Shown here: piece by piece, positions 1 through 8,052 of the stretch
Numbering within the stretch: the stretch's first letter is position 1
How the letters are laid out: every line of letters begins with the position of its first letter
Assembly (NCBI GenBank): GCA_002432425.1
Contig: DJEL01000057.1
Location: forward strand, 13,400 to 77,399
Length of the DNA: 64,000 nucleotides
Origin: Lachnospiraceae bacterium UBA5899
Lineage (GTDB): Bacteria > Bacillota > Clostridia > Lachnospirales > Lachnospiraceae
Reading direction: 5' to 3'
Notes under the pieces: generated by a model
Database searches by the model: none
What the model saw: the letters and a program-made list of their open reading frames with translations, nothing else
Told to the model about the DNA's origin: nothing
Program-made: the position numbers and the translations under genes

Positions 1-855
1 ATGGAAACGCCGGAAAATAAGCTGGAAAAGTAAAAACAGAACCATGATGGGAAGCACGGCTATCAGCACTTCCTTCATATAGGCTGGAAACGCTCTGGCG
101 AATTCTGCCGCCACCGCCTTGGTATCCGTCAGTTCCGGAAGCCTTACCGATGTATAGGATGTTTCTTCGGGACGGTAAAAAATCCCTAAAAGAAGCACCG
201 AAAGAATGGGACCGATACTGCAGATAGCGGTAAGACCGAAGCTGTCGCTGTTGGAATTTTTATCGCTTCGGACGGACGCCATACCAATACCAAGCGCCAT
301 GATAAACGGAACGGTCACCGGTCCCGTGGTAACGCCGCCTGAGTCAAAGGATACCGGAATAAAGTCCGCCGGTGCCAAAATCGTCAAAATAAAAATGAGG
401 GCATAAAAGCCGATGAGTATGTACGAAATGGGAATTTTAAAAAGGATACGGAGCTTCGCAATTACCAGAAATATTCCCACACCCACAGCCACCGTTAATA
501 TCAGAACCAGGTTGGGAATAGCGGAAACCTGCCCTGCCAGCACCTGCAAATCCGGCTCGGCAACGGTGATGATAACGCCTAAGATAAAACAGACCGCCAT
601 GGAAAGCCAGACCTTCTTGGTACGGGAAAGCTCCACACCGATGCCTTCCCCCATGGGAATCATGGACATATCCACGCCCAAAGTAAAAAAGCCCATGCCT
701 ACTATCAGGAGCACCGCGCCGAACAAAAACAGCGTCAGGGTTCCCAGAGTAAGCGGGGCTATGGAAATACTTAAAACAAGGACAATTAACGTAATAGGGA
801 GCACGGAGGTTACGGATTCGTAAACCTTCTCACGCAGTAATTCATTCTGATGCAA
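1..855 (-). CDS. DUF1538 family membrane protein, C-terminal end cut by window edge
   Basis: The reading frame is open from a TTG at 855 to the window edge, giving 285 residues with no stop, so the C-terminus is missing. The start is chosen because AGGAGGAA lies about seven bases upstream and no ATG fits the frame nearby. The protein has many hydrophobic segments, and the motif SFDSGGVTTGPVTVPF is characteristic of the DUF1538 family as I remember it. Paired DUF1538 proteins (UmpA/UmpB) have been reported as cation/proton antiporters, so a transport role at the membrane is likely but not shown here. It is the first gene of a minus-strand transcript. Confidence 0.75.
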   Translation of the reverse strand, partial: MHQNELLREKVYESVTSVLPITLIVLVLSISIAPLTLGTLTLFLFGAVLLIVGMGFFTLGVDMSMIPMGEGIGVELSRTKKVWLSMAVCFILGVIITVAEPDLQVLAGQVSAIPNLVLILTVAVGVGIFLVIAKLRILFKIPISYILIGFYALIFILTILAPADFIPVSFDSGGVTTGPVTVPFIMALGIGMASVRSDKNSNSDSFGLTAICSIGPILSVLLLGIFYRPEETSYTSVRLPELTDTKAVAAEFARAFPAYMKEVLIAVLPIMVLFLLFQLIFRRFH

Positions 856-978
856 TCAAATTCCTCCTGTCGGTACTTCGTCGTGGGAATGTTCCCGTGT
901 TTTCATGTCTATTTTATTGTAACAGATTTATGTCTCCGTGCCATTAAGATTCCTTAACATAAAGAAAATTTTTATAAA

Positions 979-2130
979 CTATTCCTCTTCTTCATCCTCC
1001 TCGGAAAGTCCCATATGTACGGCAATGCCGTTTACCTCCACGCTGTTGTCTAAGGAGATAACCAGACACTTCCTGCCGTTAATGACTTTTGTTTCCACCA
1101 GATCCATTCTGTCGGGACTCACCTTTACCACCACATCGGGGGTTTTGATTTCAAACTGTCTGGTGTTTGCCACATTGGAAGCCACAAAACAGGTATCCGT
1201 ACCGGCCGCTTCCTCGTATTTTTCTTCAAAGGAACTGAGCTTTTCCTCCTCCACGCCGCTGTACTCCAGAAGTCTTTTCACTTCCGCCCGGTCAAGCAAA
1301 ACGGGGTCCGGTTCGTCCTTTTTCTCTTCAATCATCTCGTTTAATTTTTCGTGGATGTTTTTAACCACCTCGTAGTCACAGGCATCGCCCAGGGTTTCCT
1401 CCACAATGGTCTGGAAGGTTTCCTTCTGGTTCCCTGCGGAAAGGGGCAGATTGCAGCCCAGCACCGGCTCCACGAATTCCATACGCAGTTCTTCCGGTTT
1501 TGCCGCATAGTAAAGCAGGCTGTGAATATCCGTGCTTCTGTCGTGGAATGCGGGGAACAGAAAACCGATATCCGGCATGTTTACCACTCTGTCGCAGATA
1601 CGGGTATGGAACGCGTTGCTCTCCTCATCATAGGACAGTCCCGGCTTGCTTAATGTAACCGGACAGATGCAGCAGAGGATGTGGTCGTACACCTCATCGG
1701 AAGCATCAAACATTTCCTCTCCGTCCGAGGACTTGCCGGGAATATCGTACACGGCATGAATGAGCAATATAAGATAATTCTCCACGGAATAGTAATTTTC
1801 TATAATTTTATCATAAAATTCTTCCAGCAGGTTTTCATCCTTTAAGGAAGAAGCCCTAAGCTGCATCAGAAAATCCTGGGTGCCCCCCGCTTCCTCCGAT
1901 GCCGGAGGAAATTCCATGGTCAGAAGGTTTTTGCCCACCGTACCGGAAAGCGCCTTGCGGAAAATGGCAAAATACTTAAACATCTCTTCTTCCGGCAGGG
2001 AAAGGAAGGCTTCCTTCAGCTCGGTTTTTTTATTTTTTTCTCCGTCTACATAACAGCCGCAGATACGGGTGATGGCACACCTTTCCTGCGTAAACTGCTT
2101 TTTTATTTCTGCAATTTCTTTCTTGTTCAT
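979..2130 (-). CDS. DUF4317 family protein
   Basis: The 383-residue protein begins MNKKEIAEIKKQF and matches my memory of DUF4317, a family almost restricted to Clostridia. It is soluble, rich in charged residues, and ends in an acidic tail (SEEDEEEE). No catalytic motif is visible and the function is unknown. It follows the DegV gene by 12 bases and is probably cotranscribed with it; the start has an AAAGAAAGAG sequence upstream. Confidence 0.75.
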   Translation of the reverse strand: MNKKEIAEIKKQFTQERCAITRICGCYVDGEKNKKTELKEAFLSLPEEEMFKYFAIFRKALSGTVGKNLLTMEFPPASEEAGGTQDFLMQLRASSLKDENLLEEFYDKIIENYYSVENYLILLIHAVYDIPGKSSDGEEMFDASDEVYDHILCCICPVTLSKPGLSYDEESNAFHTRICDRVVNMPDIGFLFPAFHDRSTDIHSLLYYAAKPEELRMEFVEPVLGCNLPLSAGNQKETFQTIVEETLGDACDYEVVKNIHEKLNEMIEEKKDEPDPVLLDRAEVKRLLEYSGVEEEKLSSFEEKYEEAAGTDTCFVASNVANTRQFEIKTPDVVVKVSPDRMDLVETKVINGRKCLVISLDNSVEVNGIAVHMGLSEEDEEEE

Positions 2131-2142
2131 AATACTCTTTCT

Positions 2143-3030
2143 TTAATCTACTCTTTCATCACCTAAGAAGAACAGTGCCACAGTGCCGGGGCCGGTATGG
2201 GAACCGATTACCGTACCGATGCTGTTGATAAGAACCTTGCCTTTTAAGTTTGGGCAATAGGCTTCAACCAAATCACGCACCTTTTCGGCGTCCTCTTCGC
2301 AGGCGGAATTGCTGATGTAGCAATAGCCCTTGTAATCCGGACCGTCTTCCACATGTTCTTTCATCATATTGACCAGTTCTTCAATAACTTTCTTCTTGGT
2401 ACGGATTTTCTTACGGGGAATAAGATGTCCCTCCCTGTCCATGTTAAGCAGCGGACAGATACCAAGCAGGGTACCTACCATAGCGGAAGTGGCGCTGATA
2501 CGGCCGCCTCTCTTGTAGCTGGTAAGGTCGGTGGAGAAGAACCAGTGATGCACACGGAGTTTATTTTTCTCTGCCCAGTCATACACTTCCGTAAGGCTCT
2601 TTCCTTCGTCCCTTAAGTCCGCAAGATAAGTCATCAGCACACCGAAACCGGAAGATGCTCCTAAGGAGTCCACTACCTTGATGGTTCTCTCCGGATATTT
2701 TTCCATCAAATCCCTTGCGGCAATGCTGGCGGAATTAAAGGAACCGGACAGACCGGATGAAAGGCTGACGTGCAGGATATCCTTTCCTTCTTTTAAAAAC
2801 GGTTCAAAGAAATTTGTAAACTCTTCCACATTTACCTGTGAAGTGGTAGGCTGCGCTCCCTCTTCAATTCTTTTGTAAAATTCAGGAAATGGCATGCTTT
2901 CCCCTAAATCATCCGGGTAATCTTTTCCATCCATATTAAAGTGGAAACAAACATAAGCTACGTTTCTTTCTTCAAAAAAAGACTTGGGCATGTCTGCCGT
3001 GGAACAACAACTCAAGATAAAATCTGACAT
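2143..3030 (-). CDS. DegV family fatty-acid-binding protein
   Basis: DegV proteins bind a fatty acid and can act as FakB-type partners of fatty acid kinase; the particular lipid cannot be read from sequence. Characteristic segments are present: SDFILSCCSTADMP at the N-terminus, VSLSSGLSGSFNSA around residue 85, and the RISATSAMVGTLLGICPLL stretch. The frame stays open up to 3117, but the start at 3030 is preferred because CAGGAGG lies 11 bases upstream and the family normally begins here; this gives 295 residues, a usual length. An alternative ATG at 3069 has a poorer ribosome binding site. Confidence 0.85.
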   Translation of the reverse strand: MSDFILSCCSTADMPKSFFEERNVAYVCFHFNMDGKDYPDDLGESMPFPEFYKRIEEGAQPTTSQVNVEEFTNFFEPFLKEGKDILHVSLSSGLSGSFNSASIAARDLMEKYPERTIKVVDSLGASSGFGVLMTYLADLRDEGKSLTEVYDWAEKNKLRVHHWFFSTDLTSYKRGGRISATSAMVGTLLGICPLLNMDREGHLIPRKKIRTKKKVIEELVNMMKEHVEDGPDYKGYCYISNSACEEDAEKVRDLVEAYCPNLKGKVLINSIGTVIGSHTGPGTVALFFLGDERVD

Positions 3031-3132
3031 ATCACGTAAAACCTCCTGAATATATTTCGTAGTTTTCATAACTACGTCTTCCCTATTATAAACCACATGT
3101 GGTTGTTTTGGCAACAAAAGATTGCTGTTGTT

Positions 3133-4554
3133 TTACAAAACAAGTCCCTTATCCTCTGCACAGCCGAGCATGATATTCAGACATTGTACGGCTGCTCCGG
3201 AAGCGCCCTTTCCCAGATTATCAAACCGGGAGCTGACTACCATTCTGTCTTCGTTGCCGGTCACAAAGATTTCCATGCCGTCCCAGCCGCTTCTGACATT
3301 GGCGGATAAAAATCCCCGGCTTTCCGCTTCTGCGCCGAACATATTTACCTTGATAAACGGTTCATTTGCATAATATCCTGCAAAAAAAGCCTGTAATTCT
3401 TCCGGTGTAAGTGCTTTTTGCATAAAATCCTTCTGAATGGGAAGGGAAACCAGCATGCCGCTGTAGTAATCACAGACAATGGGAGAAAACAAAGGCTCCC
3501 TCGCAAGTCCCGGAACAGCCTTCATTTCCTTCAGATGTTTATGCTGCTGGCTCAGGGCATATTCTCTGGGTGCGGAAAGCTCTGCCGCACGCTCCTCCGC
3601 CTCGTATTCGGCAATCATCTTTTTACCGCCGCCGCTGTAACCGGACATGGCAAAGGCACATGCCGGGTAATCGGCAGGCAGAATGCCTTCCTTTACCAGC
3701 GGATACATCAGGGCAATAAATCCGGAGGCATAACAGCCGGGAACCGCCACTCTTTTTCCGGTTTTGATTTTTTCCCGGAATGCCGGCGCCAGTTCGGGAA
3801 ATCCGTATGCCCAGCCCTCTTCCGTACGGTGCGCGGTGGATGCATCCAGAATGCGCACGTTTTCGTTTTCCACTAAAGAGACCGCTTCCTTTGCTGCGGC
3901 ATCCGGCAGGCAGAGAATGGTAATGTCGGAGGCGTTAATCAGCTTCTTTCTTTCCTCCGTATCCTTTCTGAGCGCTGGGTCAATTTGTAAAATTTCCAAA
4001 TCGTCTCTTCCTGCGAAACGTTCGTTGATGCGAAGTCCCGTCGTTCCCTCGCTGCCATCGATAAAAATTTTTGTTTTCTTTTTGCTGTATGTTACATAAG
4101 AATAAGGTATTTCTCCGTCCACTGTTTCTTCTACCGTCCTTTCATAGGCTGACACATCAAACTCCGGGAAATAGGTATCTCCCTCTATCACCGCATCAAT
4201 TTCCGTTACAAAAAGTTTCTCCGCCAGGGCAATTCCTTCCTTATAAATGCCCGCACCGCCGGATATGTAAATATTTTTGCCGGGACATAACTCTTCCGCC
4301 TTCTTTATGGCTGCCGGCAGGGAATTTACCGTAGTGCAGTTTTCCGCTTCATAGTCTGCCGTGGAAGATACCACCACCGTATAGCGGTTGGGAAGGGGAT
4401 GTCCGATTTCCTCATAGGATTTTCTGCCCATAATTACCACATTGCCGGTGGTAAGCTCCTTAAAACGGCGCTGTTCCCCTTTAATCCTCCAGGGAATTCT
4501 GCCTTTCCTTCCGATAACGCGGTTCTTCGTATATGCTACAATGAGTCCTATCAT
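3133..4554 (-). CDS. Fusion of dihydrofolate reductase and N-acetyl-gamma-glutamyl-phosphate reductase (type 2 ArgC)
   Basis: One uninterrupted frame of 473 residues joins two unrelated NADPH-dependent reductases. Residues 1-158 are a complete DHFR: IPWRIKGEQ places Glu27 at the usual catalytic acid, followed by NVVIMGRKSYEEIG and IYISGGAGIY. Residues 160-473 are a complete short-type ArgC: it opens with the type 2 N-terminus KIFIDGSEGTTGL, has the catalytic Cys274 in VPGCYASG, and a conserved His-containing REYALSQQHKH segment. There is no linker and no internal start with a ribosome binding site at the junction, so both parts should be made as one chain. One part serves folate metabolism, the other arginine synthesis. 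No other arg gene is adjacent. The ATG at 4554 is the standard DHFR start. Confidence 0.9.
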   Translation of the reverse strand: MIGLIVAYTKNRVIGRKGRIPWRIKGEQRRFKELTTGNVVIMGRKSYEEIGHPLPNRYTVVVSSTADYEAENCTTVNSLPAAIKKAEELCPGKNIYISGGAGIYKEGIALAEKLFVTEIDAVIEGDTYFPEFDVSAYERTVEETVDGEIPYSYVTYSKKKTKIFIDGSEGTTGLRINERFAGRDDLEILQIDPALRKDTEERKKLINASDITILCLPDAAAKEAVSLVENENVRILDASTAHRTEEGWAYGFPELAPAFREKIKTGKRVAVPGCYASGFIALMYPLVKEGILPADYPACAFAMSGYSGGGKKMIAEYEAEERAAELSAPREYALSQQHKHLKEMKAVPGLAREPLFSPIVCDYYSGMLVSLPIQKDFMQKALTPEELQAFFAGYYANEPFIKVNMFGAEAESRGFLSANVRSGWDGMEIFVTGNEDRMVVSSRFDNLGKGASGAAVQCLNIMLGCAEDKGLVL

Positions 4555-4626
4555 GTCTGCCTGTCTCCTTTTCTTTTCCTTGCCCTATTGTATCATTCTT
4601 TCTTTTTAATTTCCATGTAAAATTTA

Positions 4627-4668
4627 AAAAGCAAAAAGCCCGGGGAGAACCGGGCTTTTCGCTTTTCT
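4627..4668. terminator. Bidirectional terminator-like hairpin in a divergent spacer
   Basis: AAAAGCCCGG at 4634-4643 pairs perfectly with CCGGGCTTTT at 4650-4659 around a six-base loop, flanked by A- and T-rich sequence on both sides, so it could stop transcription in either direction. Its place is odd: it lies between two divergently transcribed genes (DHFR-ArgC and the gene at 4951), where no known transcript should end. That suggests an unannotated short transcript in this spacer. Confidence 0.7.
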
Positions 4669-4950
4669 TATGAGGGGGGGAGATAGTGAGTTCATCAACT
4701 ATCTGTAAGAATACTATACAAATGAATTGTGTTCATTCTGTGTCTAAAATATTAGAAAAAAATGAAATCCCTCTAAAGAGAAAATAACCTGCCTATCTGT
4801 AAATACCTGCCGGAGTACTGCAATTTATAAAAAATTTATACATAATCTCTTCCTTTTTCCATAAAATAGTATTAAAATGTTTCTTAAGAAGGACAAATAT
4901 TGTTCCTTTCTCTATTAAAAATGAAAGAATAAAAAGAAAGGAGTACCCTC
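4669..4950. other. AT-rich intergenic stretch with inverted repeats, possible small RNA
   Basis: No convincing protein gene is present. AGATAGT at 4681-4687 pairs with ACTATCT at 4698-4704, and AATGAA (4721-4726) with TTCATT (4732-4737). A run of seven G at 4674-4680 sits immediately before the first hairpin. On the plus strand a 12-codon ORF (start 4670) reads through the hairpin, but nothing supports it being translated. The 3' part should hold the promoter of the gene at 4951, though I see no clear consensus pair. If an RNA is made on the minus strand it would end at the hairpin at 4627-4668. Confidence 0.4.
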
Positions 4951-5382
4951 ATGGCTAAAAAATTTGGTAAAGTTTTATTATTCGCAACTGCTGTTGCCGC
5001 TGCCGGAGCCGGTATCTACTATTATCTGAACAAGGAAAAATTCTCTCCCGATTACAATGGCGAAGAAGATGATGACTACGACGATTTCGGAGATGAGTCC
5101 GATGAAGAAGACAATAGTCGTTCTTACGTAGCTCTCAGTCACGAGAACGCTCCCGCAGAAAATACAGGTGCAGAAGCACCCGCAAAAGAGGAGGCACCCG
5201 CTGCTCCCGCAGAAGAAAAGGAAGCCGCTCCCGAAGCCCCCAAGGCGGAAGAGCCTGCCGAAAAAGAAGATACCCCCTTTGAAGAGCTTTCTTCCGTAGT
5301 AGAAGATGTTACCGAAAAGGCAGACGAAAAAATCGATGAAGTAGAAGAATTCTTCGACGAAGACGATGAGAAAAATGAATAA
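4951..5382 (+). CDS. Membrane-anchored acidic Ala/Glu-rich protein
   Basis: The 143-residue protein has a lysine-flanked hydrophobic segment at residues 8-25 (VLLFATAVAAAGAGIYYY), followed by an acidic stretch rich in Asp and Glu (residues 37-55), a region of Ala/Pro/Glu repeats (65-105), and an amphipathic acidic C-terminus that may form a helix. It is likely anchored in the membrane by its N-terminus with a disordered, strongly negative tail. AGAAAGGAG lies seven bases before the ATG. The layout resembles small YtxH-like envelope proteins of Firmicutes, but I do not recognise a defined family and assign no function. Confidence 0.75.
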   Translation: MAKKFGKVLLFATAVAAAGAGIYYYLNKEKFSPDYNGEEDDDYDDFGDESDEEDNSRSYVALSHENAPAENTGAEAPAKEEAPAAPAEEKEAAPEAPKAEEPAEKEDTPFEELSSVVEDVTEKADEKIDEVEEFFDEDDEKNE

Positions 5383-5420
5383 TTAGCCGGATCGGTGAAA
5401 TGATTGTCGACCGGAACCGC

Positions 5421-5460
5421 AAAAAGGGACGTATGAATCAGCTTTCATACGTCCTTTTTA
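5421..5460. terminator. Bidirectional terminator between convergent genes
   Basis: GGACGTATGAA pairs with TTCATACGTCC around a short loop, with AAAAAG before and CTTTTTA after. It can serve both the plus-strand gene ending at 5382 and the minus-strand series ending at 5509. Confidence 0.9.
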
Positions 5461-5508
5461 TTTCTGTCTTTATTTATCGGTACCGCCTGTTATGCCGGTA
5501 AACAGACT

Positions 5509-6357
5509 TTACGCCCTATTTTTCCGGAGTTCCGCTAAAACGGCGTCCTTTAATTCCCTTGCCTTGTCCTTCATGCGGGAGTTGGCATAGGGTCTTACCA
5601 AAATCTCGGATATGAGCTTGGAAGCAATGTCATACTTGCCCAGTTCAAAAGCCAGATTGGCAATCAGATATTCCAGTGTGGTATCGTCCATGCCGCAGAT
5701 GGGGAAACTTTCCGCTGCTTCCGCTGCAATAAAGCCCTCCATGGCATTTTTCAGATACTCTTTTTCCTGTGCCTTTAATTCGGCTCTCTTTTCTTCCGTG
5801 CCGGGTTCCTTTTCCAGGGTTTCTCTCCAGCCGCGGAGCACCCATGCCGCCTTTAAGCAGGTATAGGCTTTTTCACTGTTTCTTGCCTGTTTTACAATGG
5901 AGCAGGCAAGCGCCACTTTGTAATGCTCCATAGCCTCCTCATAGGTATAGGTATCTCCCGTGTGAGGCTTCAGTTTAATGTGCCGGCAGATTTTTTCCCG
6001 GATAAGCCGCACCTGTCCTTCCGGCATGGGCTTAAAAAAGCGGATAAGTGCGGAATAGCCGCATTTCGGGCAATATATCACATCATACTTATATGCGTCA
6101 ATACCCTCAAAAACGGAACGCAAATCGTTGTCCGTCCGTATCAGTCTTGCTTTTCCCGCCTTCATAGTCTTTGCCGTAATCTTGCACCCACAGACCGGAC
6201 AATCGTAATTTCTGTCATAAATTAAATCTTTTTCTTCGATTGTTGCTGCTGCCTTCCCCTTATTACTGTCCTGATTTTTATTCGGGTCGTCATATAATTT
6301 GGCACCTTCCAGATCCCCAAGCCCCAAATCCGATAATCCTGACAATAAATTGCCCAT
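5509..6357 (-). CDS. DUF2225 family protein with zinc-ribbon cysteines
   Basis: The 282-residue protein carries two CxxC pairs, CPVCGC near residue 53 and CPKCGY near residue 96, as expected for the DUF2225 family, followed by an alpha-helical region that resembles TPR-like repeats. The function of the family is unknown; zinc binding is inferred from the cysteine pairs. It starts two bases after the glnS stop with GGAGG upstream, so it is cotranscribed with glnS and is the last gene before the terminator at 5421-5460. Confidence 0.8.
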   Translation of the reverse strand: MGNLLSGLSDLGLGDLEGAKLYDDPNKNQDSNKGKAAATIEEKDLIYDRNYDCPVCGCKITAKTMKAGKARLIRTDNDLRSVFEGIDAYKYDVIYCPKCGYSALIRFFKPMPEGQVRLIREKICRHIKLKPHTGDTYTYEEAMEHYKVALACSIVKQARNSEKAYTCLKAAWVLRGWRETLEKEPGTEEKRAELKAQEKEYLKNAMEGFIAAEAAESFPICGMDDTTLEYLIANLAFELGKYDIASKLISEILVRPYANSRMKDKARELKDAVLAELRKNRA

Positions 6358-6359
6358 AG

Positions 6360-8030
6360 TTAGTCCTCCTTCTTCGGTAACACGAATGAACTCTTCAAGG
6401 AAACAATCCGGTTAAAGACTAAAGCTCCTTCTTTGGAATCCTTGCAGTCCACGCAGAAAAATCCGTTTCTGACAAACTGGAAGCTTTCATAGGCTTTGGC
6501 ATCCTTAAGTGCCGGCTCTACATAGCATTCCTTTAAGATTGTCAGGGAATTGGGATTTAAGTTTAAGCTGCCGTCCTCGTTGTAAACGCCCTTTTCTTCG
6601 TCAATGATGTTTTCGTACAGTCTGACTTCCGCTTTTACGGCTTCCTTTGCGGGAACCCAGTGAATGGTACCCTTTACTTTTCTGCCGTCCGGGCTGTTGC
6701 CGCCTCTGGATGCGGGGTCATAGGTACAGTGTACTTCCGTTACATTGCCGTTTTCATCCTTCGCACAGCCGGTGCAGGTGACAAAGTAAGCATTCATCAG
6801 ACGCACTTCGTTGCCGGGGAACAGACGGAAGTATTTCTTAGGAGGCTCCTCCATGAAATCTTCTCTTTCAATATAAAGCTCTCTGCCGAACGGAATTTTC
6901 CTGCTGCCTAAGGACTCATTCTCTAAGTTGTTGGCAGCGGTAAGCATCTCGGTCTGTCCTTCGGGATAGTTGTCAATCACAAGCTTCACCGGATTTAAAA
7001 CCGCCATCATACGAGGACGCTTCATCTTTAAGTCTTCGCGGATGCAGTACTCAAGCATCGCATAATCGGCAATGGAATTTGCCTTGGAAATGCCGCAGAG
7101 TTCTACGAACATTTTAATGGATTCCGGGGTAAAGCCGCGTCTTCTCAAAGCGGCAATGGAAACCAGTCTGGGGTCGTCCCAGCCGTCCACGATTCCTTCC
7201 TCTACTAATTTTTTGATGTATCTCTTGCCGGTCACCACATTTTTCAGATACAGCTTTGCAAACTCAATCTGCTTGGGAGGATGCGGGTATTCCAGTTCTC
7301 TTACCACCCAGTCGTACAGAGGTCTGTGGTCTTCAAATTCCAGAGTACAGATGGAATGGGTAATGCCTTCAATGGCATCCTCAATGGGATGTGCGAAATC
7401 GTACATGGGATAAATACACCATTTGTCCCCGGTATTGTGGTGGGTCATATGGGCTACGCGGTAAATAACCGGGTCTCTCATGTTCATGTTGGGAGAAGCC
7501 ATATCAATGCGGGCGCGGAGTACCTTTTCGCCGTCTGCGAATTTACCGGCACGCATGTCCTCGAATAACTGTAAGTTCTCCTCAATGCTTCTGCCTGCTG
7601 CCGGGTCCTCTTTTCCCGGTTCGGTCAGGGTGCCTCTGTATTCCTTCATCTGCTCTGCGGACAGGTCGGATACATAGGCTTTTCCTTTTTTAATCAGCTT
7701 TACAGCCGCTTCGTACATCTGCTCAAAATAGTTGGATGCAAAGAAAAGTCTGTCTTCCCAATCGGCGCCCAGCCATTCCACATCCGCTTTGATGGAGTCT
7801 ACGAACTCTTCCTTTTCCTTGGTCGGGTTGGTATCGTCAAAACGCATGTTGAACTTGCCGTTGTACTTCTGTGCCAGTCCGTAGTTTAAAAGAATACTCT
7901 TGGCATGTCCGATATGAAGATAACCGTTGGGTTCGGGAGGAAAACGGGTGTGCACGGTATCGTAAACGCCATCCGCCAAATCCTTCTCTATAATCTGTTC
8001 AATAAAATTTTTGCTTTCTGTCTCGCTCAT
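6360..8030 (-). CDS. glnS: Glutaminyl-tRNA synthetase
   Basis: This class I enzyme charges tRNA-Gln with glutamine in the cytosol. The HIGH-type motif is intact (FPPEPNGYLHIGHAK, residues 30-44), FDDTNP follows, and EGWDDPRL-like DGWDDPRLVSIAALRRRGF marks the GlnRS/GluRS family. The C-terminal anticodon-binding beta-barrels are present and the 556-residue length is normal. The place of the usual MSKR signature is taken by VTGKR, a weaker class I signature. GlnRS is not universal in Firmicutes, many of which use the GatCAB route. It lies 22 bases after the TIR gene and two bases before DUF2225. Confidence 0.95.
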   Translation of the reverse strand: MSETESKNFIEQIIEKDLADGVYDTVHTRFPPEPNGYLHIGHAKSILLNYGLAQKYNGKFNMRFDDTNPTKEKEEFVDSIKADVEWLGADWEDRLFFASNYFEQMYEAAVKLIKKGKAYVSDLSAEQMKEYRGTLTEPGKEDPAAGRSIEENLQLFEDMRAGKFADGEKVLRARIDMASPNMNMRDPVIYRVAHMTHHNTGDKWCIYPMYDFAHPIEDAIEGITHSICTLEFEDHRPLYDWVVRELEYPHPPKQIEFAKLYLKNVVTGKRYIKKLVEEGIVDGWDDPRLVSIAALRRRGFTPESIKMFVELCGISKANSIADYAMLEYCIREDLKMKRPRMMAVLNPVKLVIDNYPEGQTEMLTAANNLENESLGSRKIPFGRELYIEREDFMEEPPKKYFRLFPGNEVRLMNAYFVTCTGCAKDENGNVTEVHCTYDPASRGGNSPDGRKVKGTIHWVPAKEAVKAEVRLYENIIDEEKGVYNEDGSLNLNPNSLTILKECYVEPALKDAKAYESFQFVRNGFFCVDCKDSKEGALVFNRIVSLKSSFVLPKKED

Positions 8031-8052
8031 ACTAAAACCTTCCTGTTTCCGT

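Noticed and set aside
5401..5420. Possible T-box-like sequence (CCGGAACCGC) before glnS series
   Set aside because: It lies downstream of the plus-strand gene and lacks the specifier and antiterminator elements.
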